DNA of 64,000 bases. It comes from Terebella lapidaria (lineage: Eukaryota > Annelida > Polychaeta > Terebellida > Terebellidae). The stretch spans positions 42,312,802-42,376,801 of the forward strand of contig OX424561.1 of NCBI GenBank assembly GCA_949152475.1. The letters are read 5' to 3'. The first letter of the stretch is position 1. Every line of letters starts with the position of its first letter. A program made the position numbers and the translations under genes. This document shows positions 1-11,600 of the stretch, piece after piece. The notes beneath the pieces were generated by a model, which did no database searches, was not told where the DNA came from, and was given only the letters and a program-made list of their open reading frames with translations.

Positions 1-175
1 GGCATGTTTGTGCAAAATTTTGGAAAGATTCGATTGTAAACTTTAAAGATAAAAATGTAGACGGACGACGGCAGATCCTGCTGGCCGACGGCGACGACGG
101 ACGCAACGCCATGCCAATAGGTTATCTGGTTATGGGACCAAAGGTACGGTAACCTAAAAAAAAACGATTTCACAC
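1..175 (-). repeat. End of a dispersed repeat, same family as 61990-62110
   Basis: The reverse complement of this stretch matches 61990-62110: both carry a GTCGTC-rich tract, the word CTTTAAAG next to it, and a short hairpin around a GGTCC core where the repeat joins a GGTTA/TAACC word. It looks like the terminus of a mobile repeat cut by the window edge. The superfamily is not recognised. Confidence 0.6.
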
Positions 176-599
176 TTGTGAGTGATTTTGTTTTTTTTCA
201 CATTTGTGGATGATTTATAAAATTTGTTTTTTTTTACATATGTGGGCGTTTTCACATTTGTGGGTTCAACACACGTCCACACCCCAAGGTCCACACGTGC
301 CCGTTATGACAAATTTGTGACCTAATTGATTGTTACGTGTGAACGCGAGAGGGGAAATTTGCGTCGGTGTGTTGAAATCTACGGTAGGCCTGCAATATAT
401 TTGGGTGAGTTCGAAATTTTTGCTTCATTTCGGGTTCTTTCCTTTATTGGCGAAATAAGTTTATATATTACCTGTCAATGTATAGGTGAAAATTGCTGAT
501 AGAGAAAGAAATCGTGCATCGTTGTTTGAACTTATCATATTATCGCCCACACCAGCCATCACTGGCATCAGTCATTCATCAGTTCATTGTGTATAAGCC
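176..599. other. Intergenic stretch with degenerate CACATTTGTGG words
   Basis: T-rich DNA with four degenerate copies of a CACATTTGTGG-like word between about 170 and 270, probably still part of the flanking repeat. No open reading frame of interest. A donor-like GGGTGAGT occurs near 403 and could belong to an untranslated first exon of CDC73, but nothing else supports this. Confidence 0.3.
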
Positions 600-842
600 A
601 GTTCGGAAATGTTTCTAGGTCAGGTCAAATGGTATAAACAACATTCGTACACACCATGCTCAAATGTGAGTGACGCGGTGAACTCGAAGTACACAAAGAG
701 GTTAGTATTGTACAGGCGAAATCGAGTAATGTGTTGGTGACAGTGACTCGACAATGGCACCGTGACAGCATGGTTTGGCTATGTTTATACCGCTTGACCC
801 CGACCCAATTCCACTGACCTGACCTGAAAACATTTCTGAACT
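600..842. mobile_element. Small fold-back (MITE-like) element
   Basis: The left end AGTTCGGAAATG at 600 is answered by its inverted counterpart ending at 842. Similarity continues inward through GGTCAGGTCA and GTATAAAC words on both arms. The element is about 243 bp, has no coding capacity, and shows no clear target duplication. It is probably a non-autonomous DNA transposon. Confidence 0.6.
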
Positions 843-1129
843 CACGTATTAGATCTAATGTACTGAATTTTATCATGCTAGGGTCAGCGCAAGTCGGCGC
901 AAGTACACATTCCGTAACTCTAGTATTCGGGTGTTGTGATTTGAGTCGTATCCAAGTAAAAATACCAACTGTAGAGATTGCCAGAAATGGCTCTGGGACA
1001 GAGAGCCAGGCAGTAAGGTACTGCCGTAAATCGAAAACTGTTATAAATCTATTGTGTCATGAATAATATACACAAAGTGAGTGAATAAAGATTTCATCGT
1101 CTACATTTTTTTGGTCAGAATTTCCTATG

Positions 1130-1516
1130 ATCAGTTGGGAAGAATCCCATTTGGTGGCATATATGCCCAAATGGGATATATGCCACCAAATGGGTATACT
1201 TCCTATACCGAAATGGGATATACCTGAGAGATTGGTGGCAGTTTTGTGGTCATACTCAGTGAGGGACTCAGGGGGGCTGGGTATTCATTCATTCAGTGGA
1301 TATAAAGCAATTGATTCATTTCCCTAAATGGGCTGTGAAGATGGAAAAGACACCAAACTCTCCAAAAAGTATATCAGGCCTTTCTTATTAACTATTTCGA
1401 TAAAATCCCACCCCCTCCGTTCCCAAGCATCTGGATCCAGCTACATGGGATCCAGCCCTCAGGCATATATCCCGTTTGGGCACATATGCCACCAAATGGG
1501 ATTCTTCCCAACTGAT
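1130..1516. mobile_element. MITE with about 55-bp terminal inverted repeats
   Basis: The ends read ATCAGTTGGGAAGAATCCC and its inverse. The arms continue through CATTTGGTGGCATAT and a second, internally palindromic CCCAAATGGG block. The core (about 1185-1460) is unique and non-coding. Short open frames here are explained by the inverted repeat. No target duplication is obvious. Confidence 0.75.
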
Positions 1517-3435
1517 AATTTGCACACAAATGCTAAAAAAAAAATCCAAAAGGGGGCGAAATATTTTTTACTTTCGAAGTTTTTACAGTAGTATTTTTTT
1601 CTTCAATGCTGACAAGTAATTCTGAAACTGAAACAGGAAATTGCTGTGCGTATACTGTTGGTCAAAAATTTGGAATGTAGTACATAACTCCCATCCTCCC
1701 AAATGCCGATAGTTTCAATTGACAGTCACGCAACCCCTCTGGAAGATTTTATATCACCCCAACTTCTGAAATAGTTGTGGTAAACCAAATTTTGGCTGAT
1801 TCGGTATCGTTCAGAAGATCGAAACTGACTTTTGTCGAGTTGTATATTTGTGCACCAAACCTCAGAGACCCCTAGCGAATGACAGCTGACAGACGAAAAT
1901 GGCCGGTGGGAAAAGCAAAATTACACCTGGTCTGAGATTGTGGAAATTTCTTGTATATAACTCGCTTCCTCGACTGCTAAACTGCTGCTAATGAAGAGAT
2001 TATAGGTACATGTAACTGAATCTAATATTTTTATACTCGGTTCATTCAAAATATAACATAGGGTTTCACGCCCTTGGGCCAAGTCTTCAAGAAGCCTTCC
2101 GCTCCGCGTCGGGCTTCCCAAAGACTTAGCCGTTGGACAAAAAAACCCATATTGTGCAATAAATCCTATAAAACTAGTATCCTGTTGATCTATCATGCCT
2201 AGGATTGTTAACGCTATAAACTGGTCTATGCATGGAGAATAGCAGGATGCTTTCAAACTGACTTGATAGAGCAACCGGTGACAGTAAGTTTGGAGTTAAC
2301 TTTGTACCAACTTGAGTGACGCTCAGGGCGATGAGCCAGCCATCCTGAATTCACCGCATTTCTAAAATTGCCAACGTCGTTTTTAGGCCATGTAATGTGT
2401 AAATGAAACCAGCCAGTTCTATCAAAGTCGAGACTCTCATATCCAGTCTTTGTACCATCAATTTGTTTTCCACAAAATAGGCTTCTGAATTCTGATTTAA
2501 TAATATCATGAATATTGAGTTGGTGAATTTTGGGATGTGGCGAATTTAGGATGGAGGGCTTGTAAACAGCCGAATCTTCTCCCTGGAAGTATCGGTCTGG
2601 AGTTGTGAACATTACCTTGAACGAAATATGTTTGTATAAAATATATGCATTTAACCTGTATTGAAGGATATTCAATATATATTGCAAGTTATCGATCAAT
2701 AGATAATGAAACTTGGATATAAACTTTTTTTTGATAAAATACATGTACCGAAATATACCAAAATACCGAATTAACCCAAAATATATTGAAATATCCACAA
2801 GAAGTTATTCTGAGTACATTCTGAAAACTGGCCATATTTCTGGGTTCCAACCGGCCATATTGTACTGTCCAATGCCTTGAGCCCAATATTTTCAAAACTG
2901 TGATGCTAAAACAACAGTGAAAACATAGCTTTCATGAATTGTAATTACACCAACTACCGGTACTCTGTTGGGGTTTGTTCAAAGTCAGGGAACTGATGAC
3001 TTTAAAGGGAAAGACACATCGCGTTGAATAGGACAAGCCGTGCCGTGACGGTGTATTCACTGTATTTTTTCTTCGGGGTCTGCGGAAATCTCAGATTCAA
3101 AATTTTGAGTAGATTGATCAGCACATATACTACAGTTTTTAAGCCTATCAAAGCTGTATGTTTCAGATTGAATATGCTATGATAGCAACTAATAGATAGC
3201 ATGATAGCATTAGAGACTAATAGATAACCAATAGATAATATGATAGCAATTAATAACTGTAACTCAGATTGCCCATGAGGATTCCACTTGAATCAATATT
3301 ACATGGCAGGATTGCCAATGTGTTCAACTGGTGCTTAAGTTGTAAAATGTATTGTGATGATACAATGATAAACAATGATATCCTTCACTTGCCTGACAAA
3401 TCTCTATTGAAAATGAAGGTCACCAATAAACTTTC
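1517..3435. other. Intergenic DNA upstream of CDC73
   Basis: No gene recognised. A partial inverted repeat lies at about 2068-2130 (AAGTCTT...GAAGCC against GGCTTCC...AAGACTT around a GC-rich centre), probably a degraded fold-back. Between 3180 and 3260 there is a degenerate array of AATAGATA/GATAGCA words. The CDC73 promoter may lie here or further upstream, but no core promoter motif could be fixed. Confidence 0.3.
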
Positions 3436-3487
3436 ATTTGATTTTTGCAGATCACTGGTCATTGAAGATTAAAACCACGAAACAAGA
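3436..3487 (+). promoter_or_regulatory. Splice acceptor and last 5'-UTR segment of CDC73
   Basis: A pyrimidine-rich tract ends in TTTTTGCAG at 3450, followed by 37 bases of leader and the ATG at 3488. The tract looks like a normal 3' splice site, so CDC73 probably has at least one upstream non-coding exon. This argues that the gene is native rather than a processed copy. The upstream exon was not identified. Confidence 0.5.
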
Positions 3488-5059
3488 ATGGCGGATGTTC
3501 TGAGTTTGGTACGACAGTACCACACTGAGAAAAAAGACATTATCGAGCGAGATGATCAGGTGATATTCGGTGATTTCGCATGGCCCAAAACTGCCAGAAC
3601 AAACTACCTGAAATGGGGCACAGGAAAAGACGGTATTCCGAAGGATTACTACACTTTGGAGTGTATTCTTTTCCTGCTGAAGAATGTCAATCTTGCCCAT
3701 GCACTGTACGTGAAGCAAGCGGGTGCAGCCAGCGTTCCCGTCGTGTCACGACCCGACAGGAAGGATCTGCTGATGTACCTGAAAGGCGAGAGTCAGACGT
3801 CAGCCAGCATTGACAAAAGCGCTCCGCTGGAGATCTCTGTGCAGCGACCCACACAGCTCAAACGGCCCACAGAGGAGCCCGACGAGGACCCAGCCACCAA
3901 GATGCAGAGGATCGATATTGAAGCCAAGCAGCGGGAACGAATCATCAAGATGCTGGACGCACAGCAGGAGACTGCTTTCATCCCGAACCAGATCAGCAAG
4001 TCCTCCATATCTGATGCTCTGACTGTGGACAAGATTGCCGCACTCCGAGCCAAGCGTCGAGCTCTCAAACGTAAGACGATCAAGGAAGATGACGTTGGGT
4101 CAGGGATGTTGGAGCAGCGCAGTCTGATAGATGCTGAGGTAGATGTGACACGAGATATCGTCAGTCGTGAGCGGCAGTGGAGGACCAGAACAACCATTCT
4201 GCAGAGCTCCGGTAAACAGTTTGCCAAGAACATTTTTGGTATTCTGCAGTCACTGAAGGCGAGAGAGGAGGGCAGTCATCGCAGACAGGACAAAGAGGCC
4301 ACCTCTCACACTCCTTCTGCGAGCAAACAGGTGCAGCCTGTAGCTTACAGCAGATACGACCAGGAGAAGTTCAAGGGCAAACAGGACACAGAGGATTTCA
4401 AAATTGACACCAACAAGACTTTCCGTGGTATGACACTCAAGTCAGTGACAGAAGATGTCAGTGCTAAGAAGACAGAGATTGCTAAGCCGACCCCAGCTGC
4501 TGCGCCTGTACCCACTGTGGCTCGCCCCATCTCCCAGGCACGACCCACACCCAACCAGAAAAAAGGGTCACGCACGCCCATCATCATCATCCCAGCAGCC
4601 ACAACCTCACTGATCACGATGTACAATGCTAAGGACATCCTTCAGGATCTCAGGTTCATGTCCACTGAGCAGAAGAAGGCGCAGGGCACCCGCAGAGACA
4701 ACGAGGTGCTGCTACAGCGCCAGAAGACTGGCAGTTCCACCGTGCCATACCGCGTCATCGACAACCCGCTGAAGCTCTCCACAGATGACTGGGACCGTGT
4801 GGTGGCCGTCTTTGTCCAGGGGCCCGCCTGGCAGTTCAAGGGCTGGCCACAGTCCAACCCCGTCGACATCTTCAGCCGCATGAAAGGATTCCATATGAAA
4901 TGGAAGGAGATGCCGCTGGACGGCAACGTCAAAAAGTGGGACGTTCATGTGTTGAATCTGGATAGGAATCGCAGGCATCTGGATCGAGCTGTGCTGCAGA
5001 GCTTTTGGGAAATGCTTGATAAGTTCATGTACAAGTATAAGCCACATCTCAGGATCTGA
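3488..5059 (+). CDS. CDC73: CDC73 / parafibromin, Paf1 complex subunit
   Basis: A 523-residue uninterrupted frame, close to the 531 residues of human parafibromin. It begins [11 protein letters not shown], like the vertebrate protein. Conserved blocks are visible throughout: [18 protein letters not shown] (N-terminal domain), [31 protein letters not shown] in the middle, and the C-terminal Ras-like fold from about residue 355 ([53 protein letters not shown]). In the family this protein is a nuclear subunit of the Paf1 elongation complex, which acts with RNA polymerase II in elongation, histone marking and 3'-end formation. The start is chosen by the family N terminus. The coding sequence has no intron, unlike the many-exon vertebrate gene, yet it is fully open and preceded by an acceptor site. 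A functional retrogene is the alternative. Confidence 0.97.
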   Translation: MADVLSLVRQYHTEKKDIIERDDQVIFGDFAWPKTARTNYLKWGTGKDGIPKDYYTLECILFLLKNVNLAHALYVKQAGAASVPVVSRPDRKDLLMYLKGESQTSASIDKSAPLEISVQRPTQLKRPTEEPDEDPATKMQRIDIEAKQRERIIKMLDAQQETAFIPNQISKSSISDALTVDKIAALRAKRRALKRKTIKEDDVGSGMLEQRSLIDAEVDVTRDIVSRERQWRTRTTILQSSGKQFAKNIFGILQSLKAREEGSHRRQDKEATSHTPSASKQVQPVAYSRYDQEKFKGKQDTEDFKIDTNKTFRGMTLKSVTEDVSAKKTEIAKPTPAAAPVPTVARPISQARPTPNQKKGSRTPIIIIPAATTSLITMYNAKDILQDLRFMSTEQKKAQGTRRDNEVLLQRQKTGSSTVPYRVIDNPLKLSTDDWDRVVAVFVQGPAWQFKGWPQSNPVDIFSRMKGFHMKWKEMPLDGNVKKWDVHVLNLDRNRRHLDRAVLQSFWEMLDKFMYKYKPHLRI

Positions 5060-5240
5060 TGTGTGTTAACAATTTATGGACAGCTGGAGAACTCACATGT
5101 ATATATAATATATGTAAATATGTCACTGATTCTGACATTTTCTGGTTGTAGATTGTCACTGTCAGGGCTCTAAGTTCGAATGAACTGTAATAACACGTTG
5201 CAAAATTCTGAACAAAATCAACAAATAAAATATATAATAC
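5060..5240 (+). terminator. CDC73 3' UTR with candidate polyadenylation signal
   Basis: After the stop codon the DNA is AT-rich, and AATAAA occurs at 5224-5229, about 165 bases downstream. A second AATAAA at 5971 could serve a longer form. No genomic poly(A) tail follows the gene, which fits a native locus better than a recent retrocopy. Confidence 0.5.
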
Positions 5241-6250
5241 ATCGTGTTCATGTGAAATTCTGAAATGGTGAACTGTCAAAAACTAGGTTCAGTATATTGA
5301 GAATATTGTTCAGACATGAATGTTGCACATTACTAGTATGTTGCAGTGTTTTGCATGTGGTGTAGTTGTACAAACAAATTCCAATATTTGTAACTGTACT
5401 GACTTGTGAAGTAACTGAACATGATCTTGCTCTCAGCCAGCGGTACATGTGTACTTGTATTTTACCAAAAGAGTGGCAGCTCTGTCTTTAGTTTGTTGAT
5501 GAGGATGTTTGGTGCTGTACATAGTATGGAAGTGGCAGGTCCCATTTTCTTACCTACATATTTCATGAACAAGTATACAACATAGGTATAGCTAATATTT
5601 CACAGATTTACCGGGGTAGCCGTAAAATTAAAGAGATACTGCATGTTTGCTCCACTACTAGTACCATTGTTTGATATGATCTACAGATAAATATAAATAT
5701 GACATCAAAGATGGGAATATATTTCTTCCAGACTCATGCAAGTATAGATGCAAGTGAGTTTGCAGTGCGTTCTTCTGTTTCCAATATTCCTCATATCATG
5801 CATGTTTCCAATACTAGTGCAAGATATAAACATGGTTAAGCGTCCTGCTGCCGTCAGCCTGAGCCATGGTAAGTATGACAATAGTAACTTTATCTGAAAT
5901 TTTGAGGTTCTTCAGGATGCAGTGTGTTGTAATGGTGTACAGTGTTGGCTGTTTTGTAATATAATGTGACAATAAATGTACTATTTAATTACTCATAGTG
6001 TCTGCTGTTTTCAGGGGATATCGGGCACTGTGCACTGGATGCAATGTGTACATGTATTTTGTGTGTTTAGTGGATCATTTCCATTCAGATACATCTAGAT
6101 TGACGTGTAGGTATCTCAAGGGAGCACTTTGATAGACTGACGGCATGTAATCATGTCCATACTTTGTCTTATGATACTGCACTTATAATAAACACTCTTG
6201 GGTAATCTTATCTGGTTTTCAAATAAGGTGGAAAGTATTCCATTGAATTT
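5241..6250. other. Unassigned intergenic stretch
   Basis: AT-rich, low-complexity-poor DNA without a recognisable gene or repeat boundary. It may include a long CDC73 3' UTR (AATAAA also at 5971 and near 6187). Confidence 0.3.
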
Positions 6251-6740
6251 TTTTATCAATTCGATGACACGTTCTCATAAACTGGCGCCCACTTTGATTT
6301 CTTACGAGTCGGTACGAGTTTTTTTTTCGCCCCAACTCGCATTACTATCCATTTTGGACCATTTCTAGGCAAAAAATTTTGTTCACCCTTCGAAAAAAAT
6401 TTTGGACTTAGAAAATGTTTGGCCCTTTTATTCTTTATAATGGGAGCTGCTCCCACTCATAGAACGCTTGAAGATTGAGCTAGATATTGGCACTTTCAAA
6501 TAGGAAGTCATATATGGCAATTTGTGTGGTGACCTTGAATTTGACCTTCAATGATTTTGAAAGGTCAAAACAAGCATTTTTGGGTAAAAAAATACTTTGC
6601 TTTTGCAGACGAAGTGCTTGTAGATAGAGTTGATGTCCGCATTATGAGTATGTGGAACAACTAATGATGACCTTGAGTGCTAAATGTCTGACGTAAAATG
6701 TGTAAATTGGTCGCTGAGGTTTAAGACCGCTCATTCGCGC
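6251..6740. repeat. Diverged dispersed repeat fragments
   Basis: The segment around 6290-6540 (AAGTCATATATGG, GACCTTGAATTTGACCTT, TTTATAATGGGA) is related to 28170-28700 and 62300-62470. The segment 6640-6720 (GGAACAACTAATGATGACC, then AAATGTGTAAATT) is related to 51850-51940. These are old fragments of the AGGTCA-rich repeat families that dominate the right side of the window. Confidence 0.5.
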
Positions 6741-7714
6741 GTGTCATGGCAACCTAAAACCACGTTCGTGAAACTCCGTGGCTTATGACCCCTCGTAATG
6801 CGTAATTTAGTAATGCGTGGACATACATTATTACATTATTCAATTTAGCGTGGTAGATGTTTTGGCATGAAAAGTCGAATGCATCTATTGCGTATCAAAT
6901 TTTTGATGATACTGAATTTAAAACATTCAATACAATGCTCTGTTTTCATTCATTTCATGTGTGGAAAATAGGCTACAAATCATTGTTACACAGCACATTT
7001 ACTATTTTTCCTGATGCTGGGCAATTTTTTTCTTCTGATTTTCGTGTACTTCGTGCATTTTTGTGAATAATGACGTGAAAAGACAGCAGAAAAATTATAT
7101 ACACTTGCCGTAAATTTACTTACCCTAAAAAACTAATTTTGCCGGCTATTAAATTTTTCGGTTGTGAGCCACTCGTTTTTTTGGCGGAGATTTAATTTGG
7201 CGGTTTCAAAACCACTTATATTTCTTAACATATATCTAGTTAATTTGGTGGTGGTGGACGATTTAATTTGGCGGTTTTTCCCCTACCGCCAAATAAATCG
7301 TTTGCCAAAATTAGTATTATTACAGTATTTTGCCTAGCAAATTCACAAAAATAAATGATGAGACTATAATATTTATTTGTGAATATTTTCATTTCTTTAT
7401 ATATTTACTTAATTCATCAACTGCAATATCTTGAATAGCCTATCTATACAGTATATGTTAAAGTCAGCCACCGTATGAGTGCATAGGAAGTTTTACAGTG
7501 GATTTCTGTGGTACATCCTTGACCTGAAATGATTATAAGCATGATAAGTGTTAAGTCTCACGGTAATGTTTAGTCCAAAATGTTTGTAGATAAAACTCTT
7601 TGTTCGTAGATGCGACATGTAGGAGCATATACAAATTGAAATACTGTATGGTGGATATTTTGTTTGTGTTTAACCTCAGGTACTTTTGAGTGGTTAATCT
7701 CAAGGTCACATAAT
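6741..7714. other. Unassigned stretch with a small inverted repeat at 7132-7315
   Basis: No gene. ACTAATTTTGCC at 7132 faces a near-inverse ending at 7315, and TTTAATTTGGCGG/ACCGCCAAAT words recur between them. This looks like a degraded MITE of about 184 bp. The remainder shows nothing recognisable. Confidence 0.4.
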
Positions 7715-9975
7715 TAAGGCATTTCGGCAGAAATGCCTTTATGGTTTTAGCAGAATTTTTTTATTTTTTTTTATTTTTTTTATTTTTTTTTCTTCTTCCG
7801 CCACTTTTGGTTTCCGGACGATAACTTTAGATTGCCTTGACGGATCCTTGTCAAATTTTCACCGCAAGTCAGAAATGATATGAGGAAGAACCCTATTCTT
7901 TTTGAGCCGGATCGGAGGTCCGTGAGGTCCGTGAGGATGAAATCAAGGCTAATTTTAAGACTTGGTTTCCGGACGATAACTGGAAAAATATTTATGCAAA
8001 AGTTGCAGAACTCTGCATGGAGGTTCATATGCCACCAGGGAAGAAACCTATTGATTTTGGGATCGATCCGTCAAACGACCTTTGACCTAGAGGTCAAAAT
8101 AATTTTTTGCTGATTCATCCTTGAGGCTTCCTGCATATCTCGGAAACCGTGCGTCGTAGAGCGAAACGGACGTTATTTTCGGACTCGTCGCCCTAGACAA
8201 ACATCTCTAGGGTGTACTTTTTTTTTTGATCCGGCTCCGAGGTCCGTGAGGTCCGTGAGGATGAAATCGAGGAACTTGGTTTCCGGACGATAACTCAAAA
8301 AATATTCAGGCAATAGTTGCAGAATTTTGCACGGAGGTTTATATATCACCAGGGAAGAACCCTATTGATTTTGGGATCGATACCTCAAACGACCTTTGAC
8401 CTAGAGGTCGAAATAATTTTTTGCTGAGTCATCCTTGATTCATCCTGCATATCTCGGAAACGGTGCGTCGTAGAGCGAAACGGACGTTATTTTCGGACTC
8501 GTCGCCCTAGACAAACATGTCTAAGGGGTATTATGGATGAACTTTGACCTTGACCCGAAATTTTTTTGCCGAGTCGGCATTTTTCGTTTTCGTCGATATC
8601 TCGGAAACGGTGCGTCGTAGAGCGAAACGGACGTTATTTTCGGACTCGTCGCACTAGACAAACCTAAGGGGTATTATGGATGAACTTTGACCTTGACCCG
8701 AAATTTTTTTGCCGAGTCGGCATTTTTCGTTTTCGTCGATATCTCGGAAACGGTGCGTCGTAGAGCGAAATGGACGTTATTTTCGGACTCGTCGCACTAG
8801 ACAAACATGTCTACGGGGAATTATTGATGAACTTTGACCTTGACCCGAAATTTTTTTGCCGAGTCGGCATTTTTCGTTTTCGTCGATATCTCGGAAACGG
8901 TGCGTCGTAGAGCGAAACGGACGTTATTTTCGGACTCGTCGCACTAGACAAACATGTCTACGGGGAATTATGGATGAACTTTGACCTTGACCCGAAATTT
9001 TTTTGCCGAGTCGGCATTTTTCTTTTTCGTCGATATCTCGGAAACGGTGCGTCGTAGAGCGAAACGGACGTTATTTTCGGACTCGTCGCACTAGACAAAC
9101 ATGTCTAAGGGGTATTATTGATGAACTTTGACCTTGACCCGAAATTTTTTTGCCGAGTCGGCATTTTTCGTTTTCGTCGTTATCTCGGAAACGGTGCGTC
9201 GTAGAGCGAAACGGACGTTATTTTCGGACTCGTCGCACTAGACAAACATGTCTAAGGGGTATTATGGATGAACTTTGACCTTGACCCGAAATTTTTTTGC
9301 CGAGTCGGCATTTTTCTTTTTCGTCGATATCTCGGAAACGGTGCGTCGTAGAGCGAAACGGACGTTATTTTCGGACTCGTCGCACTAGACAAACATGTCT
9401 AAGGGGAATTATTGATGAACTTTGACCTTGACCCGAAATTTTTTTGCCGAGTCGGCATTTTTCGTTTTCGTCGTTATCTCGGAAACGGTGCGTCGTAGAG
9501 CGAAACGGACGTTATTTTCGGACTCGTCGCACTAGACAAACATGTCTAAGGGGAATTATTGATGAACTTTGACCTTGACCCGAAATTTTTTTGCCGAGTC
9601 GGCATTTTTCGTTTTCGTCGATATCTCGGAAACGGTGCGTCGTAGAGCGAAACGGACGTTACTTTCGGACTCGTCGCCCTAGACAAACATGTCTAAGGGG
9701 TATTATGGATTAACTTTGACCTTGACCCGAAATTTTTTTGCCGAGTCGGCAGTTTTTGTTTTCGTCGATATCTCGGAAACGGTGCGTCGTAGAGCGAAAC
9801 GGATGGTATTTTCGGACTCGTCGCCCTAGACAAACATGTCTAGCGGGTATTATGGATGAACTTTGACCTTGACCCGAAATTTGTCGACATTTTTCATTTT
9901 CGTCGATATCTAGTATTATAAATTATTCATCACACCGAAATGCCTCCAAGGCATCTTTAGGCCTTGACGTCTAGT
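7715..9975. repeat. Mobile repeat with a 147-bp tandem array
   Basis: A terminal hairpin (GGCATTTC...GAAATGCC, 7719-7740) and a T-rich tract are followed by two or three divergent units and then a regular array. The word GCCGAGTCGGCA starts at 8568, 8711, 8858, 9005, 9152, 9299, 9446, 9593 and 9740. Spacing is 147 bp apart from one 143-bp step caused by a 4-base loss. Each unit carries ATATCTCGGAAACGGTGCG and GACCTTGACCCGAAAT. A related, more diverged block lies at 61525-61990. It is non-coding. Confidence 0.9.
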
Positions 9976-10266
9976 TATGTCCTTAAATTTGTAAATTGTT
10001 CTACAGACGAAAGGATTGTAAAAGAAAGTCGTGATCATCATGGGAACTCTTGGTAACCTTGAGATTGGTCCTAAAAATCTCAAGTTGTCTCTCCCGAGTT
10101 GCTATGCCCTCCAGGGGACATGGATTGTTCTATAATAGTGGTGGGCATTTGGCTTGTTATTTTAGCCTACCAGACCTTTAATCTATAGCCTGCTGGCAAG
10201 GCAATGAATCCATACACCGCATCAATCTCATTTGTTCATTGCAAATATTAATACTCAGCCCTATGC
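9976..10266. other. Unassigned spacer
   Basis: Nothing recognisable between the 147-bp array and fold-back element A. Confidence 0.3.
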
Positions 10267-10272
10267 ATTTCT

Positions 10273-11045
10273 TACGGAAGCGTATTGCTATCAAGGGTGT
10301 AAAAAATGTTATCTCGTATGTACGACTTATATCTCGTACGTATGACTTAATAACTCGTACATATGACTTAATAACTCGTACCTACGACTTAGTAACTCGT
10401 ACGTACGACTTGTTAACCCGAACGTACGACTTAGTATCTCGTACGTATGACTTAGTAACTCATACATACGACTTACTAACTCGTACGTATGACTTATCAA
10501 CCCGTACATATGACTTATTAACTCATATGTACGAGTTAGTGAGTCATACTTATGAGATACTAAGTCATGCGTACGAATTATTAAGTCGTACATAGGACTT
10601 AATAAGTCGTATGCATAGATATAAGATATAACTCATACGTATAACTCATACTGGTTGATATCACATAACTCATACGTACGAGATAAGAAATTTTACGCAC
10701 TTGATAGCAATACGCTTCCGTAGTGAAACGTATTGTTATCAAGTGTGTAAAAAGATGTATCTCATACGTATGACTTATATCTCATATGTACGACTTATTA
10801 ACTCGTACGTATGACTTAGTATCTCATAAATACGACTTACTAACTCGTACGTACGAGTTAATAAGTTGTACGTACGAGTTAAAAAGTCGTATGTACCAGT
10901 TAATAAGTCGTACATATGACTTTGACAAGTCGCACGTATGACTTGATAAGTCGTACATACGAGTTAATAAGTCGTATGTACGAGTTAATAAGTCAAACAT
11001 ACGAGATACAAATTTTTACACACTTGATAGCAATACGCTTCCTTA
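10273..11045. mobile_element. Fold-back element A (21-bp GTACGTAC arrays, 6-bp TSD)
   Basis: The left end TACGGAAGCGTATTGCTATC is matched by an inverted right end, and the whole unit is flanked by perfect 6-bp direct repeats ATTTCT (10267-10272 and 11046-11051). The interior consists of about 21-bp units of the form CTCGTACGTANGACTTA, reading one way in the left half and the other way in the right half of each sub-element. A second, internal pair of ends meets near 10725, so two fold-backs share one outer target duplication. Open frames reading SRTYDL repeats on both strands are a by-product of the 21-bp period. Confidence 0.85.
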
Positions 11046-11135
11046 ATTTCTCCATTGACCTATCTTATTCTAGGGCTCGTTGGTTTATTTCTGACAATGT
11101 GCATGATCTATGCTAGCATAGCACACTAAGAATAT

Positions 11136-11600
11136 GTAGATACCAGTGCTGGTTGATATCACATGAGTAGATACCAGTGCTGGTTGATATCACATGAGTA
11201 GATATCAGTGCTGGTTGATATCACATGAGTAGATATCAGTGCTGGTTGATATCACATGAGTAGATATCAGTGCTGGTTGATATCACGAGCAGATATCAGT
11301 GCTGGTTGATATCACATGAGTAGATATAAGTGCTGGTTGATATCACATGAGTAGATACCAGTGCTGGTTGATATCACATGAGCAGATATCAGTGCTGGTT
11401 GATATCACATGAGCAGATATCAGTGCTGGTTGATATCACATGAGTAGATATAAGTGCTGGTTGATATCACATGAGTAGATAACAGTGCTGGTTGATATCA
11501 CATGAGTAGATATCAGTGCTGGTTGATATCACAAGCAGATACCAGTGCTGGTTGATATCACATGAGTAGATATCAGTTCTGGTTGATATCACATGAGTAG
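11136..11600. repeat. 31-bp minisatellite, about 15 copies
   Basis: The unit contains AGTAGATATCAGTGCTGG followed by TTGATATCACATG, with two GATATC-like sites per unit. Copies differ by a few substitutions, and two lack three bases. The word CTGGTTGATATCACAT also occurs once inside neighbouring fold-back A (near 10648). Confidence 0.95.

Noticed and set aside
2253-2895. Overlapping - strand frames of 181 and 68 codons upstream of CDC73
   Set aside because: Composition is that of AT-rich non-coding DNA, with no domain or splice support.
3793-5047. Several - strand frames of about 90-146 codons
   Set aside because: Shadows of the CDC73 coding sequence on the opposite strand.
10239-11116. Open frames reading SRTYDL-type repeats on both strands
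   Set aside because: They arise from 21-bp units (a multiple of three) of fold-back A and have no other coding evidence.
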